Assembly (NCBI GenBank): GCA_025351545.1
Contig: JANXVQ010000166.1
Coordinates: forward strand, 1 to 7,840
Direction: 5' to 3'
Source of the DNA: Spirosoma sp.
Lineage (GTDB): Bacteria; Bacteroidota; Bacteroidia; Cytophagales; Spirosomataceae
Length of the DNA stretch: 7,840 nt
Positions 6,558-7,840 of the stretch are shown one piece after another (the first letter of the stretch is position 1; every line of letters begins with the position of its first letter). A program made the translations under genes and the position numbers. The notes under the pieces are model-generated. The model made no database searches and had not been told where the DNA came from. It saw only the letters and a list, made by a program, of their open reading frames with translations.

Positions 6558-7220
6558 GGGTTCCAGCCAGCCATCTTTCAACCGGATCACCCGCGAACCG
6601 AATTCAGCATTAACTTCCGAGTGCGTTACCTGAACGATAGTTACGCCGTCTTTTTGATTCAATTCGCGAAACAATTCCATTATGTCACGAGCCTGATCGG
6701 AGTGCAGATTGCCCGTTGGTTCATCAGCAAAAATAACAGACGGCTGAGTCGATAATGCCCGCGCAATACCCACTAACTGCTGCTGACCGCCGGATAACTG
6801 CGCCGGAAACAAATCTTTCTTGGCAACCATATTGAACCGGTCGAGCAGTTCGGCTACGCGGCTTTTGCGCTCCGACCCGCTGAGTCCTTTGTAAAGCAAC
6901 GGCGTTTCAATGTTCTCATAAACTGTCAGTTCGTCGATCAGGTGGTAGGCCTGAAACACGAAGCCAATCTGCGTGCGGTGGAGTTCTGTGCGTCTTTTTT
7001 CGGATAACTTCTGAACGGGTTGGTCGTCAAGCAAATATTCGCCTTCAGATGGTTCTTCGAGTAATCCCAAAATGTGCAGCAGTGTTGACTTCCCCGACCC
7101 TGACGGTCCCATGATAGACACAAACTCGCCCTTGGCAATGTCGAGACTGATATTGCGCAACACATAAACCCGACCAAAGCCCGCAGGGTAGTATTTAGAG
7201 ACGTTGTTAAGCTGAATCAT
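6534..7220 (-). CDS. ABC transporter ATP-binding protein, MacB/LolD type
   Basis: A 228-residue nucleotide-binding subunit without fused membrane domain. Visible in order: Walker A GPSGSGKST (38-46), Q-loop Gln90 in GFVFQAYHLIDELTV, signature LSGGQQQ (142-148), Walker B SVIFADEP (161-168, D166/E167), a D-loop region GNLHSDQ in place of the more usual GNLDS, and the switch His200 in QVTHS. All catalytic elements are present. After the signature, LVGIARAL replaces the common RVAIARAL. The pattern ADEPTGNL and the length place it in the MacB/LolD group, which powers mechanotransmission with FtsX/MacB permeases that export lipoproteins, peptides or drugs. It lies upstream of the TolC and adaptor genes on the same strand, but an opposite-strand gene intervenes and no permease is present in the window. 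A sigma-54-like element and possible enhancer site lie upstream. Confidence 0.93.
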   Translation of the reverse strand: MIQLNNVSKYYPAGFGRVYVLRNISLDIAKGEFVSIMGPSGSGKSTLLHILGLLEEPSEGEYLLDDQPVQKLSEKRRTELHRTQIGFVFQAYHLIDELTVYENIETPLLYKGLSGSERKSRVAELLDRFNMVAKKDLFPAQLSGGQQQLVGIARALSTQPSVIFADEPTGNLHSDQARDIMELFRELNQKDGVTIVQVTHSEVNAEFGSRVIRLKDGWLEPSDMKLVK

Positions 7221-7374
7221 AATCGATTATCTTTGATTTGAATTAGTAAATCAGGTAGTTATCAGCGACTTAACTAGTTGGGCCTTCGGTTACGCGCCGT
7301 TTAGGCATCTGGTATTATTTCTATATAAGCGCCACTATGATCAGGTACTGTTGCCCTGCTATTTCTCTACTGAC

Positions 7375-7390
7375 TCAAGCGTCGTGCCAA
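7375..7390 (-). promoter_or_regulatory. Sigma-54-like -24/-12 promoter for the ABC ATPase gene
   Basis: On the - strand the sequence is TTGGCACGACGCTTGA. It matches the sigma-54 consensus YTGGCACGrNNNTTGCW across the whole -24 block and spacing and the TTG of the -12 block; the last two bases (GC expected, GA here, then G instead of A/T) deviate. It points to the ABC ATPase gene and would leave a leader of about 140 bases. A palindromic site lies 53-66 bases farther upstream, the usual place for an activator of this promoter class. Confidence 0.45.
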
Positions 7391-7442
7391 AGTCATAGTA
7401 GACTAATTAACAGCAATTTATGAGCTAAACAATTCCAATAAC

Positions 7443-7456
7443 GTCCGCAAACGGAC
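7443..7456. promoter_or_regulatory. GTCCG-CAAA-CGGAC palindrome, possible enhancer-binding site
   Basis: Five-base perfect arms (7443-7447 and 7452-7456) around CAAA. A second CGGACA half-site at 7474-7479 repeats CGGACA of the right arm (7452-7457) at a spacing of 22 bases, about two helical turns. Placed upstream of a sigma-54-like element, this fits binding by a dimeric NtrC-type response regulator. No regulator gene is in the window, so the partner is unknown. Confidence 0.45.
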
Positions 7457-7552
7457 AAAGATACCGTTGAAATCGGACACCTTTTTCCCATTCACCGTGC
7501 AACGTATTGTGCTTCTTTCCCACCTTTTAATAAATCTAAAACCACCTTCACA

Positions 7553-7820
7553 ATGAAAGCGATTGCTTTAGTAGTTTTTATGCTGACAACAGGCTTAAAC
7601 GCCACCGACAGGGACTGGAAAAAAGACCGGGCCGTTTCCGGTTTCACAGGCTTGAACGTGAGTAGTGGTATCGATGTATATCTGACCCAGGGCAACTCAG
7701 AAAAATTAACCTTCGACGCTGAGTATGAAAGCCTCCGGCGGTTCGGACATCTACTATTACGGATCAGCCAAAGTGCTGGCAAGTAGTAAATCCGGCGGAT
7801 CGGATATTTCGCGGAAGTAG
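7553..7820 (+). pseudogene. Decayed DUF2807 (GIN-domain) secreted protein gene, internal deletion and frameshift
   Basis: The first about 57 codons give a signal peptide (MKAIALVVFMLTTGLNA) and the characteristic opening of DUF2807 proteins: RAVSGFTGLNVSSGIDVYLTQG followed by KLTFDAE (spread over residues 26-57). The frame then runs on into unrelated residues and stops at 7784-7786. In the frame shifted by one base, from about 7728 to the TAG at 7818-7820, the sequence reads ASGGSDIYYYGSAKVLASSK and then SGGSDISRK, the usual C-terminus of the same family with its GGSD repeats. Intact members are roughly 200-250 residues, so the middle of the beta-helix domain is missing. This is best explained by one internal deletion, with a junction at about 7718-7734, that also shifted the frame. 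The encoded 77-residue product is unlikely to fold like the family. Intact members are exported beta-solenoid proteins of unknown role. Confidence 0.82.
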
Positions 7821-7840
7821 CAGAGAGTAAGAAAAATAGC

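Larger units (their letters stand above)
7221..7552. other. 332-base intergenic control region
   Basis: No gene is visible here. Bases 7221-7374 would be the leader of the ABC ATPase transcript. At 7375-7390 there is a sigma-54-like promoter facing the ABC gene, and at 7443-7479 a GTCCG/CGGAC palindrome plus a further CGGACA half-site. The last 60 bases before 7553 form the AT-rich leader of the decayed DUF2807 gene, without a recognisable promoter. Confidence 0.6.

Noticed and set aside
7228..7235. TATCTTTG with TTG 21 bases upstream, a + strand match to the Bacteroidota promoter consensus
   Set aside because: It faces away from the ABC gene and lies over 300 bases before the decayed DUF2807 gene; the motif is short enough to occur by chance, so I did not list it as a promoter.

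Overview
The window looks like chromosomal DNA from a Bacteroidota bacterium of the Cytophagales (Spirosoma-like) type. The pointers are the protein families (DUF6155-like protein, DUF2807/GIN-domain protein, MacA/TolC-type efflux parts), the lack of clear Shine-Dalgarno sequences, a TAnnTTTG-type -7 element, and AAACCTATAAGGTTT palindromes next to a REP-associated transposase. The organism assignment is inference from style, not from a marker gene.

Left part (1-1777, + strand): the C-terminal end of an AAA15/DUF3696-type ATPase, then after one base an unrecognised 309-residue protein, then a DUF6155-like gene. The ATPase and its partner are tightly coupled and fairly AT-rich, which resembles two-gene ATPase/effector conflict (anti-phage) modules; that role is inference. 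Middle left (1760-2625): a REP-associated tyrosine (Y1/HUH) transposase gene bracketed by two perfect 33-bp palindromes that are exact reverse complements of each other, plus two degenerate half copies. One of these supplies the last codons and stop of the DUF6155-like gene.

Right part (2635-7220): a tripartite efflux set on the - strand. A TolC-like outer-membrane channel is followed by a MacA/HlyD-like adaptor. A MacB/LolD-type ABC ATPase lies upstream on the same strand but is separated from them by an oppositely oriented class IV aminotransferase (PabC-like), which overlaps the ATPase gene tail to tail by 24 bases. No membrane permease is present. Upstream of the ABC ATPase, a long gap holds a good sigma-54-like -24/-12 element and, 50-70 bp further upstream, a GTCCG/CGGAC palindrome with an extra half-site, as expected for an enhancer-binding regulator.

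Right end (7553-7820): a decayed DUF2807 (GIN domain) gene. Its signal peptide and N-terminus are joined out of frame to its own C-terminus, with the middle missing.

The most notable points are the symmetric palindrome-RAYT cassette, the ATPase/unknown-partner pair, the sigma-54-type control region, and the split arrangement of the efflux genes around an antisense gene.
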